Shown piece after piece: positions 1-6,243 of a stretch of 19,286 nucleotides of DNA; position 1 is the first letter of the stretch; each line of letters begins with the position of its first letter. This stretch comes from Deltaproteobacteria bacterium (GTDB lineage: Bacteria > Desulfobacterota > Desulfomonilia > UBA1062), in NCBI GenBank assembly GCA_023230665.1, contig JALNWY010000047.1, forward strand, positions 1-19,286, given 5' to 3'. Made by a program: the position numbers and the translations under genes. The notes beneath the pieces are model-generated. The model did no database searches. It was not told the DNA's origin and saw only the letters and a program-made list of their open reading frames with translations.

Positions 1-433
1 AACGATTCCATCCGTCGGAATCGGGCCGGGTGTAGAGGCGCCACTCAGGTGTGGGGATGCCGGAGAGATCGAGTATTCTCTTCACGAAATACTTGTTCTG
101 TGACAGACGGAGCGTGGATGCACTCGCCCCGGTGAACACGAAACCCTGCCGATCCATGACATCGGCCGCCATCCATTCGCTGTGAGGCACGCCCGGGACC
201 CCCTCGCACCAGTTGAGGACAATGTGTTCCAGAGGGCTGTAGGGGTCCAAGTGTTCTGCAATGCATTCGCTTTCAACAGGAATGAGAGACGTGGGATATC
301 CGACTTCCGCGATCGCCCGGCCGAGGCGGTCGGAAACCGACGCCACCTCTTGCCTGTCCTGCATATCCCAGGCGGGATCCATGTTGTACACGACCAGCAC
401 CGGCACCTGTGCAGGATCGATGTCTACGGGCAC
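1..433 (-). CDS. D-Ala-D-Ala ligase-like ATP-grasp protein, N-terminal part (runs off left edge)
   Basis: This is the N-terminal 144 codons of an ATP-grasp ligase of the D-alanine--D-alanine ligase type; the rest lies outside the window. The visible part holds an N-terminal nucleotide-fold segment (VPVLVVYNMDP near residues 10-20) and then the family hallmark FTGASASTLRLSQNKYFVKR followed by LSGIPTPEW. In D-Ala-D-Ala ligases this hallmark corresponds to the 'FTG... S.DK...K..L...GIPTP' stretch leading into the ATP-grasp fold. The start is GTG at 433, chosen because GGAGG lies 6 bases upstream (revcomp of 441-445). The catalytic ATP-grasp and ligase regions are not visible, so the substrate cannot be told. 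Many such proteins outside the ddl locus act on other amino acids or peptides. It lies downstream of a decayed region, so it may be transcribed from far upstream or from an unseen promoter. Confidence 0.8.
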   Translation of the reverse strand, partial: MPVDIDPAQVPVLVVYNMDPAWDMQDRQEVASVSDRLGRAIAEVGYPTSLIPVESECIAEHLDPYSPLEHIVLNWCEGVPGVPHSEWMAADVMDRQGFVFTGASASTLRLSQNKYFVKRILDLSGIPTPEWRLYTRPDSDGWNR

Positions 434-457
434 CCCTTACCTCCAGAGACGTATTTT

Positions 458-550
458 TCACCGCTGTTTCTTGGTCTCCTTTATAATAAAAAAGAGGATA
501 AGAATCAACATGATGGATAAAAATATGGGGTAGCCCAAAGAACGGATCAA
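458..550 (-). pseudogene. Short membrane-helix remnant, possibly the C-terminus of a CorA-like transporter
   Basis: On the minus strand a 30-residue open stretch ends in a TGA at 458-460. It reads RSLGYPIFLSIML, then a run of aliphatic residues, and finishes with a basic tail (KETKKQR). A last transmembrane helix preceded by GYP and followed by a short basic tail is how CorA-type Mg/Co transporters end, but the diagnostic GMN motif is absent. Upstream, the same frame is closed by TGA and TAA codons, and no good start codon or ribosome binding site is present. It is best read as a fragment of a lost gene. The CorA assignment is a guess from about 27 residues. Confidence 0.3.
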
Positions 551-571
551 TCAAGCGTAACCGCTTCTTTT

Positions 572-844
572 TTATGAAGATGTTCGTGCCTCCGAAAAGG
601 GAACCAAACAGACCGGCTGACAGCCGGTAAAGGTACGGGGGATGAATCCGTACACGGAAGGAGGCAGGGACGAGGAGTATTGCGGCCGGTCGATGCGCAG
701 GAACCCGGAACGTTTGTCGATCTCGCACTTGACGTGATCAAAGGGTGTAATCTCCACGAAAACCGTGACCACCCTCGGCGGGTCAGGACCCTGCGAGAGC
801 CCGTGCCAGGGATGAGGCCTCCACGGTGAATGTTCTCTGGCCAT
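572..844 (-). pseudogene. ppa: Inorganic pyrophosphatase, N-terminal remnant
   Basis: Reading from ATG 844 gives 90 residues. Residues 6-74 match the start of soluble family I inorganic pyrophosphatase: PWRPHPWHGL, then VVTVFVEITPFDHVKCEIDK, GFLRIDRPQ and YGFIPRTF. The Lys of HVK and the Arg of FLRIDR correspond to the substrate-binding Lys and Arg of the family. Similarity stops after about residue 74, where the intact protein would continue to the DxxDxxD metal-binding centre. The frame runs on for about 16 unrelated residues (CQPVCLVPFS...) to a TAA at 572-574. Intact members are about 170-200 residues, so more than half of the protein, including the catalytic aspartates, is missing. No other frame downstream restores it. 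It cannot be an active pyrophosphatase. A sequencing or assembly deletion is possible but not visible here. Confidence 0.8.
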
Positions 845-908
845 CTTTGTCTGGTTCTCCTGCCCCTTAAGCGGCTCATGGGGCACCGCCGCCGGGAAGT
901 CACAAACC

Positions 909-1574
909 TTACCGCGGTCTCGAACGGCTCTGCGTGAGGAGCCAGGAATAGATCCGGTCGTCCGCATAGGCGGATGTCGCAGAGCCCACGTGGTCCTTCT
1001 CCTGATCGAGGTACACCCGGTCCCCGGTATTCCCCTCACCCGCGTCCTTGAGATTCAGGGCTCTGATGAACGATGCCCGGTGCCAGCGGGAAATCTCGCC
1101 GAAGGAAAGCCATACGGGAAGCCCCGGATCCTTTTGCGGCACCCTGGTGGGATCGACCGGCCACAGGGCCGTCCAGAGGCCGGGAACGAGATCTGCGAGA
1201 TCGAAGACCCCATTGCCCCCGAAGCTGAACCCGGTCAGATAGGTTCGATCGGGATCACCACCATAGCCTGCCTGGATGCCCTGAACGATCTGCCTGACGG
1301 GGTCGGCATACCCGAACCACACATCACCGCCCGGAGGGGGGAGCTGGGGAGCGATGATGATAAAATGCTCACGGGCCATGGGCGAGCTGCTCTTTCTGAG
1401 CGGCCCGTGCCTGCGCAATGCCCGGTGGATCTCTAAGGGTGCTGCCTCGTCATAACCGTGGAGGAAGCAGATGACCGGCCGGAGGGTTCTTTCCGGTCCG
1501 CTTCCTATGGGTATGGACAGGAGGGAGCCAAGCCGCGCTGACTCGATCACCACAAGCCGGTGTCCATCCACCAT
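909..1574 (-). CDS. Alpha/beta-hydrolase (esterase/peptidase-like)
   Basis: This is a protein of about 221 residues with the alpha/beta-hydrolase fold. The oxyanion-hole type motif VICFLHGYDE occurs near residue 35. The nucleophile elbow GFSFGG (serine nucleophile) lies near residue 115 after DPDRTYLT. A late His in KDHVGS is a candidate for the catalytic histidine. The arrangement resembles dienelactone-hydrolase or phospholipase/carboxylesterase-like 'predicted peptidases'. The natural substrate cannot be read from sequence. No signal peptide is seen, so it is probably cytoplasmic. I chose ATG 1574; GGAGG at 1584-1588 (revcomp) lies 10 bases upstream, and an alternative TTG at 1580 lies closer. 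It is separated by 224 bases from kdsD and has its own candidate promoter. Confidence 0.75.
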   Translation of the reverse strand: MVDGHRLVVIESARLGSLLSIPIGSGPERTLRPVICFLHGYDEAAPLEIHRALRRHGPLRKSSSPMAREHFIIIAPQLPPPGGDVWFGYADPVRQIVQGIQAGYGGDPDRTYLTGFSFGGNGVFDLADLVPGLWTALWPVDPTRVPQKDPGLPVWLSFGEISRWHRASFIRALNLKDAGEGNTGDRVYLDQEKDHVGSATSAYADDRIYSWLLTQSRSRPR

Positions 1575-1599
1575 TGTCAAAAGGCCTCCGTCGTTTTAT

Positions 1600-1616
1600 G
1601 GCGCGACAGACGCGCC
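1600..1616. repeat. Perfect 6-bp inverted repeat in the hydrolase leader
   Basis: GGCGCG-ACAGA-CGCGCC forms a 6-bp GC-only stem with a 5-base loop. On neither strand is it followed by a T-run, so it does not look like an intrinsic terminator. It lies between the candidate promoter and the hydrolase start and would fold in that mRNA. Confidence 0.45.
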
Positions 1617-1628
1617 TCTTGAGCTCTA

Positions 1629-1657
1629 TCTATAGAGGGCAGATACTGTAAAGGCAA
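1629..1657 (-). promoter_or_regulatory. Possible sigma70-type promoter for the hydrolase gene
   Basis: Reading the minus strand, TTGCCT (revcomp 1652-1657) and TATAGA (revcomp 1629-1634) are separated by 17 bases. The expected start point is near 1622, about 48 bases before the ATG at 1574. The match is 4/6 at -35 and 5/6 at -10. A 6-bp perfect hairpin (1600-1616, GGCGCG/CGCGCC) would sit in the transcript leader. Confidence 0.4.
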
Positions 1658-1694
1658 CACACGATTGAGGGCAGTCGTGGGGTCATCACCGTCA

Positions 1695-1722
1695 TAGGGT
1701 CAGGTCTCAACTCTGCCCCTGT
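1695..1722. repeat. GGGTCAGGTCTCAAC-type motif, possible remnant of a dispersed repeat
   Basis: The intergenic space between kdsD and the hydrolase contains GGGTCAGGTCTCAACTCTGC. From memory, GGGTCAGGTCT(C/T)-AA-type strings recur in many proteobacterial intergenic regions, often near IS200-like Y1 or REP-associated transposase genes. No transposase frame is present here, so at most this is an orphan end. One copy in one window cannot establish that it is a repeat. Confidence 0.25.
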
Positions 1723-1798
1723 CTTGCTTGTGCCTTGGCCTGAAGGCTGGCGCACCTCAAGCGAGGCGATTGCGCGGAATACGCGGGATTTGAACCGT

Positions 1799-2785
1799 TC
1801 AGATGCCGCGCAGGCCGAGCTCCCCTCTCCCCAGGAGGTCGTGGAGATGCACAACGCCCAGAAGCTCCCTGTCGTCGCCCGACACCACGAGCGAGGTGAT
1901 CTGGTTTCTTTCCATCATGTCAAGGGCATCAAGGGCCAGCTTGTCGCCTGCGATGCTCTTGGGCCTGGGACTCATGACCTCCCGTGCCGTGAGGTCCTTC
2001 AGGCCGCCACCGGACTTCAGGATCGCGCGGCGGAGATCACCGTCGGTGATGATTCCCTCGATACGGTCCAGGGCTCCTACGAGGGTAAAACCCAGGGCCT
2101 TTTCTGTCATCTCGACGATGGCTTCGTGCAGCGGTGTTTGCGGAGGCACGATTGGAATCTTGTCTCCGGTGATCATGATCTGGGATATCCGGTACATGAG
2201 CTGTTTGCCGAGCTCGCCCGCCGGATGGATCATCCTGAAGGCGTCCCGGTTGAATCCCTTGAGATGTGAGAGCACCACAGCCAGGGCATCGCCGAGCGCG
2301 AGCTGGGCTGTAGTGGAGGAAGTGGGCGCAAGGCCCAGATTGCACGCCTCGCGGTCCACTGTGCACGAAAGCGTCACATCGGCCTGCAGGGCCAGAGGAG
2401 AGCCTATATTGCCGGTGATCGCGATAACGGGAATGCCGAGGCTCTTCAGCGCAGGGAGGAGGTTCAGGATCTCGCTCGTCTTCCCGCTGTTGGAGAGCAC
2501 AACCGCTGCATCCTGGGGCATGATCGTGCCCAGATCGCCGTGGAGCCCATCCACCGGATGCATGAATACCGCAGGTGTACCGATGCTCACCATGGTGGAT
2601 GCAATCTTCCGGGCGATGATCCCGGACTTGCCGACGCCGGTCAGAATCGCCTTGCCCTTGAGGTCCGCCACGATCCGCACCGCCTCGGCGAACGGTTCGC
2701 CGAGCTGCTCCACGATCCCTTGAAGCCCCAGAATCTCGGTCCGGAGAGCCTCCCTGCCAAGTTCAATGATCTGCTGTGTATTCAT
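1799..2785 (-). CDS. kdsD: Arabinose-5-phosphate isomerase (KpsF/GutQ family)
   Basis: This enzyme converts D-ribulose 5-phosphate to D-arabinose 5-phosphate, the first step toward KDO, the inner-core sugar of lipopolysaccharide; it acts in the cytoplasm. The 328 residues match the usual family length. An SIS sugar-phosphate isomerase domain fills about residues 40-180, with GVGKSG (50-55), HPVDGLHGDLG (76-86), SNSGKTSE (98-105) and the APTSSTTAQLALGDALA stretch. Two CBS domains follow: about 205-265, ending in IITDGDLRR, and 275-325, with VSGDDRELLGVVHLHDLL. The ATG at 2785 overlaps the rimO stop by 4 bases (ATGA), which implies translational coupling. It is the last gene of the response regulator-glgC-rimO-kdsD series. 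No clear terminator follows it. Confidence 0.93.
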   Translation of the reverse strand: MNTQQIIELGREALRTEILGLQGIVEQLGEPFAEAVRIVADLKGKAILTGVGKSGIIARKIASTMVSIGTPAVFMHPVDGLHGDLGTIMPQDAAVVLSNSGKTSEILNLLPALKSLGIPVIAITGNIGSPLALQADVTLSCTVDREACNLGLAPTSSTTAQLALGDALAVVLSHLKGFNRDAFRMIHPAGELGKQLMYRISQIMITGDKIPIVPPQTPLHEAIVEMTEKALGFTLVGALDRIEGIITDGDLRRAILKSGGGLKDLTAREVMSPRPKSIAGDKLALDALDMMERNQITSLVVSGDDRELLGVVHLHDLLGRGELGLRGI

Positions 2786-4068
2786 GCGATTCTCCCGACA
2801 AGATCGTACTCCATAGTATCGGTTATCACAATCTCGGAAAAGGTCCCGAAACCAGGTGTTCCTTCCGTGATGATCACCATGCCGTCCACCTCAGGCGCCT
2901 GGAATGACGCCCTGCCGGCCAGCAGGAAGTCTGTCTCCGGGTGGTAGCCTTCCACCAGCACCGGGATCTTCTCCCCAACCAGGGAGGCCAGTCTTCTGCG
3001 GGAAACGTCCTGCTGGATCGCCATGATCCTGGCCCTGCGGGCGTTTTTCACCTCCTGCGGGACCTCTTTGCCGAGCGATGCGCTCCTGGTACCCTCTTCC
3101 GCGGAGTAGGCGAATACCCCCAGGTGATCGATGTGTCCCTTGAGGATAAACTCTTCAAGCTCGCCGAAGGCCTGCTCGTCTTCACCGGGATGCCCCACCA
3201 TGACGGTCGACCTGATCCAGATGTCCGGGTAGATATCGTTCAGCAGACCAAGGGCCTTGCGGACCGCATCAGCCCCTCCTTTGCGGCCCATGGCCTTCAG
3301 GACCGTCTCCGAGACATGCTGGATGGGCAGGTCGAGGTAGGGCACCACCTTGGGGTTGTTCCGCATGGCCGCTACGAGCGGCTCGTCCAGGGACGCGGGA
3401 TGCATGTACATGAACCTGATCCACTGGATATCCTCGATGCGCGATATGTCCTTCAGGAGAGAGCAGAGAGGCGGGTAGCCCTCGTGATCGCGTCCGTAGC
3501 CGCCCAGATCCTGTGCTACGAGGATGATCTCCTTCACGCCTGAGGCGGCCAAGTCCCTGCACTCATCGACGATATCCCGGGGAGGCTTGCTGACCAGCTC
3601 CCCCCGCAAGGAAGGGATCAGGCAGTAGCTGCACTTGTTCGAGCAGCCCTCGCTCACCTTGACATAGGCGCTTGGACCCGTTGTTGCGTACGACCGCCTC
3701 ACCACTCCGGCAAACTCCGGCGCCAGATAGTGTGCATCCGACTCAAGCGCACGAACGAGCCGGTCGTAGGTGCCCGGGCCGGCAAAGAGCCTGACCTCGG
3801 GCAGCTCTTCAAGCAGCTCTTTTCCGTAGCGGCTCACCAGGCATCCCGTGCAGACAACCTCCTTTCTCTCCTCAAGATAGCCGAGCAGGGTCTGGATGGA
3901 CTCTTCCACCGATTCGGTGAGGAATGCACAGGTGTTCACCACGATGGTATCGGCCTTGCCGGGATCGGATTCAAGAGAATACCCGGCCGCAAGTATGCGC
4001 TGACAGATATACTCCGAGTCCACGAGATTTTTCGGACAGCCGAGGCTCACCAGCGCAATGCGTCTCAT
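2782..4068 (-). CDS. rimO: Ribosomal protein S12 methylthiotransferase
   Basis: RimO is a radical-SAM enzyme that adds a methylthio group to the conserved Asp of ribosomal protein S12. The protein has 428 residues, typical for the family. The N-terminal UPF0004 domain carries cysteines 11, 47 and 76 (SLGCPKN, VNTCAF, TGCLVSRY), which bind the auxiliary 4Fe-4S cluster. The radical-SAM cluster motif CSNKCSYC lies at 142-149 in SEGCSNKCSYCLIPSLRG; this IPSLRG ending is typical of RimO rather than MiaB. A TRAM-type domain occupies the last 65 or so residues. The start ATG 4068 lies 9 bases beyond the glgC stop with no strong ribosome binding site, so it probably depends on coupling with glgC. It overlaps kdsD by 4 bases downstream. 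Confidence 0.95.
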   Translation of the reverse strand: MRRIALVSLGCPKNLVDSEYICQRILAAGYSLESDPGKADTIVVNTCAFLTESVEESIQTLLGYLEERKEVVCTGCLVSRYGKELLEELPEVRLFAGPGTYDRLVRALESDAHYLAPEFAGVVRRSYATTGPSAYVKVSEGCSNKCSYCLIPSLRGELVSKPPRDIVDECRDLAASGVKEIILVAQDLGGYGRDHEGYPPLCSLLKDISRIEDIQWIRFMYMHPASLDEPLVAAMRNNPKVVPYLDLPIQHVSETVLKAMGRKGGADAVRKALGLLNDIYPDIWIRSTVMVGHPGEDEQAFGELEEFILKGHIDHLGVFAYSAEEGTRSASLGKEVPQEVKNARRARIMAIQQDVSRRRLASLVGEKIPVLVEGYHPETDFLLAGRASFQAPEVDGMVIITEGTPGFGTFSEIVITDTMEYDLVGRIA

Positions 4069-4077
4069 GCAACGAGG

Positions 4078-5310
4078 CTATTCGAAAGCAGTGAATTTTG
4101 CAATAACGACGGTCCCGCCCGGCGAAACGTCGAAGCGCTTGCGGTCTTCTTCGAGGTTGTGGCCGATCACCGTGCCGGGAGGAATGTGCACGTACTTGTC
4201 GATGATGGTGTTTCTGATACGGCAGTTTCTCCCGACAACGACGCCCTCCATGAGGATGCTGTCCTCTACCGTGGCATAGCTGTTGACCCGGACGTTGGGA
4301 GAGATGATGGAGCGGCAGACCTTCCCTCCGGAGATGATGGCGCCGTTACAGACGACCGAGTCCAGAACAGTCCCGATACGCTTGCCGTCCTCCCCGCCCG
4401 AGAAGACCATCTTTGCCGGGGGAAACGGGCTGTACACGGTGTGGATCGGCCATCGGGGATCGTAGAGATTGAACTGGGGAGACACGGATACAAGGTCCAT
4501 GTGGGCCTCGTAGTAGGCGTCCAAGGTACCGATGTCCCGCCAGTACGAGTTGCCCATCACCCCGGTGAACGGATAGGCGATGACCTTGTCTCCGTTCTGG
4601 ACCATCTTGGGGATGATGTCCTTTCCGAAATCATGTGAGCTGTCCTTGCGCCTGGCATCTTCGATGAGCTGCTTGATGAGGACATCGGTGTTGAACACAT
4701 AGATGCCCATGGAAACGAGGATTCGGGTGGGATCGTCGGGCATGGTGCGGGGATTCGACCGGGGCTTTTCCTGAAAGCCCGACACCTGCATGTGCTGATC
4801 CGCAACCACGATCCCGAACTCGGAGGCGGTCTCCACGGGCATGGGCACCACCCCGATGGTGATGTCGGCCTCGTTTTCCATATGATGCTTGAGCATGTCC
4901 CGGTAGTTCATCTGGTAGATGTGATCGCCCGAGAGGATGAGCGTGTACTTCGGCCGATCCTGCTGGAGGGTGTAGATGTTCTGGAAGACCGCGTCCGCGG
5001 TCCCCTCGTACCAGCTGCTCCCAATGCGCTGCTGGGCCGGGATGTTGTATACGAACTCACCCATGGGGTAGGAAAAGAACGGCAGCCACCCCCGCTGAAT
5101 GTGGCGGTTCAGCGAGTGGGACTTGTACTGTGACAACACGTAGATCTGCCTGTAGCCAGAGTTCACGCAGTTCGACAGGGAAAAGTCGATGATGCGGTAC
5201 ATGCCCCCGAAGGGCACTGCAGGCTTCGCCCGGTCCTTGGTCAGAGGGTAGAGGCGCTCCCCCTTCCCTCCGGCAAGAATGATTACCTCTACTTTTCTTG
5301 GTCTGCGCAT
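4078..5310 (-). CDS. glgC: Glucose-1-phosphate adenylyltransferase (ADP-glucose pyrophosphorylase)
   Basis: GlgC makes ADP-glucose from glucose 1-phosphate and ATP, the committed step of bacterial glycogen synthesis. The protein has 410 residues, a normal length. The N-terminal nucleotidyltransferase domain begins with VIILAGGKGERLYPLTKDRA (residues 9-28), followed by KPAVPFGGMYRIIDF. The SGDHIYQMNY and GFQEKP motifs are present. A C-terminal left-handed beta-helix of hexapeptide-like repeats runs from about residue 300 (SVVCNGAIISGG, SIISPNVRVNSYATVEDSIL). No glycogen synthase or branching enzyme lies next to it; instead it is sandwiched between a response regulator and rimO. The ATG at 5310 lies inside the end of the response-regulator gene (22-base out-of-frame overlap). 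A later start would remove N-terminal residues near the nucleotide loop, so 5310 is preferred. Confidence 0.95.
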   Translation of the reverse strand: MRRPRKVEVIILAGGKGERLYPLTKDRAKPAVPFGGMYRIIDFSLSNCVNSGYRQIYVLSQYKSHSLNRHIQRGWLPFFSYPMGEFVYNIPAQQRIGSSWYEGTADAVFQNIYTLQQDRPKYTLILSGDHIYQMNYRDMLKHHMENEADITIGVVPMPVETASEFGIVVADQHMQVSGFQEKPRSNPRTMPDDPTRILVSMGIYVFNTDVLIKQLIEDARRKDSSHDFGKDIIPKMVQNGDKVIAYPFTGVMGNSYWRDIGTLDAYYEAHMDLVSVSPQFNLYDPRWPIHTVYSPFPPAKMVFSGGEDGKRIGTVLDSVVCNGAIISGGKVCRSIISPNVRVNSYATVEDSILMEGVVVGRNCRIRNTIIDKYVHIPPGTVIGHNLEEDRKRFDVSPGGTVVIAKFTAFE

Positions 5311-5672
5311 GATTTATCCAGAAGGTCCCTGATCACACATTTGAGTCTGGTCAGGTCATGAGATTTCTCCACATAGGCGTCCGCCGCCATCACCATCACA
5401 TCGTTGCGATAGCTGGAATAGGCGGTGTGGATAATCACCGGTGTATTCTGGCGCGATTTGATGATATGCCCCATAGTATCAAAGCCGTTCATCTTCGGCA
5501 TCCTCAAGTCGAGTATGATAAGGTCGGGCTTTTTCCCATTCTTCTCCTCCAAATAGGACAAGGCTTCCTTTCCATTGGAAACCACAATCAGTGAATAGCC
5601 TTCATCATTCAGTTCTTCCTTGAGAAGCCTTTGAATGTTTCGATCGTCTTCCACCAGAAGAATCCGTTTCAT
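5289..5672 (-). CDS. Single-domain response regulator (CheY-like receiver)
   Basis: This is a 127-residue stand-alone receiver domain with no output domain. The acidic pocket is ED9-D10 (LLVEDD). The phospho-acceptor is D55 in LIILDLRMPKMNG. T83 in IIHTAY and K103 in VEKSHD complete the conserved set, so it should be phosphorylatable. No histidine kinase is encoded in the window, so its partner is elsewhere. It may relay a phosphate or act by protein contact. The start ATG 5672 has no Shine-Dalgarno sequence, and the -10 box ends only 8 bases before it, which suggests leaderless translation. The 3' end overlaps glgC by 22 bases, tying its expression to glycogen synthesis and to rimO and kdsD. 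Confidence 0.9.
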   Translation of the reverse strand: MKRILLVEDDRNIQRLLKEELNDEGYSLIVVSNGKEALSYLEEKNGKKPDLIILDLRMPKMNGFDTMGHIIKSRQNTPVIIHTAYSSYRNDVMVMAADAYVEKSHDLTRLKCVIRDLLDKSCADQEK

Positions 5673-5680
5673 AGAGGTGT

Positions 5681-5709
5681 ATTATAGTAGTGAAACAATT
5701 ATTAGTCAA
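5681..5709 (-). promoter_or_regulatory. Near-consensus sigma70 promoter of the response regulator-glgC-rimO-kdsD operon
   Basis: On the minus strand TTGACT (revcomp 5704-5709) and TATAAT (revcomp 5681-5686) are separated by exactly 17 bases. That is 5/6 and 6/6 matches to consensus. The -10 box is followed by ACACCTCT and then the ATG at 5672, so transcription should begin within about 0-3 bases of the start codon. Confidence 0.8.
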
Positions 5710-5731
5710 ATCATTACAGTCTGCTTGAGCT

Positions 5732-5764
5732 GCCGATCGGCCGGCCGAAGCCGGGTGCCCCGGC
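5732..5764. repeat. Cluster of overlapping GC-rich palindromes, including a UUCG hairpin
   Basis: Three inverted repeats overlap: GCCGATCGGC (5732-5741), a hairpin at 5741-5754 that reads CCGGC-TTCG-GCCGG on the minus strand (a stable cUUCGg tetraloop), and GCCGGG-TGC-CCCGGC (5750-5764). They lie about 100 bases beyond the exbD stop and just upstream of the next promoter. They could end or pause exbD transcription, but no T-run follows, so a standard intrinsic terminator is not shown. Confidence 0.5.
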
Positions 5765-5862
5765 ACACGCTTATTCGCTGCAGTCCTTGGGAGCCGCCCT
5801 CAGTATCACAAGGGGACGCCGCACCTGTTCCATCGGGCGGCGAGCGCTTCACCCGGACACGG

Positions 5863-6243
5863 TCAGTTCTTCAGCGGTCTGGTTGCCAGGCAAATCCGCT
5901 CGTGTCCCGACGAACGCAGTGCGTCGAGCACGGCCATCACCCGAAAATAAGGGATGCTTCTGTCCGCAAGAATGATGATATCCGTATCTGTGGGAAGAAG
6001 ATCGAGCATTTCCTCCCCGGACAGAGTGCCGTCGATGAAAAGGCCTCTGTCGGAAAGGGCGACCGTGATCGCCTCTTGGGTCATGGAATCCCCGCTCTTC
6101 GATTCGGGGACGCTCACCTGGTTGAGCTTCAGCGGAGACCCTAGTGAGAGCATGAAGAAGATCAGCAGCAGGAACACCACATCCACCAGGGGCGTGATAT
6201 CGATCGCCGAGATGTTCTTATCCCTTTTGCGCCTGAACTTCAT
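5863..6243 (-). CDS. exbD: ExbD/TolR-family proton-channel subunit
   Basis: This is a 126-residue biopolymer-transport protein of the inner membrane. It partners ExbB/TolQ to convert proton-motive force into motion of a periplasmic partner (TonB or TolA in known systems). A short basic cytoplasmic N-terminus (MKFRRKRDKN) precedes one transmembrane helix, ITPLVDVVFLLLIFFMLSL, with the conserved proton-carrying Asp at residue 21. A periplasmic domain follows, with the ExbD-type pattern DRGLFIDG and ILADRSIPYFRVMAVLDALR. The start was set at 6243 because the frame upstream encodes only shadow sequence of exbB. The gene overlaps the exbB end by 26 bases. No TonB or TolA is encoded nearby, so whether it serves TonB, Tol-Pal or another task is open. 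Confidence 0.88.
   Translation of the reverse strand: MKFRRKRDKNISAIDITPLVDVVFLLLIFFMLSLGSPLKLNQVSVPESKSGDSMTQEAITVALSDRGLFIDGTLSGEEMLDLLPTDTDIIILADRSIPYFRVMAVLDALRSSGHERICLATRPLKN

Noticed and set aside
1624..1637. CTCTA-TCTA-TAGAG short inverted repeat
   Set aside because: It overlaps the candidate -10 box of the hydrolase promoter and is too short to be given a separate role.
1772..1800. GGTTCAAATCCCGCG (minus strand), like a tRNA T-arm, just after kdsD
   Set aside because: The stem pairs only two bases next to the loop, no acceptor, D-arm or anticodon arm can be drawn, and no CCA end follows. It is probably chance.
1803..2723. A 306-residue plus-strand open frame opposite kdsD
   Set aside because: Its composition is dominated by Ser, Arg and Pro, typical of a shadow frame; kdsD on the other strand is certain.
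4078..5310. glgC read as the start of a glycogen gene cluster
   Set aside because: No glgA, glgB or glgP neighbours are present; the flanks are a receiver protein and rimO.
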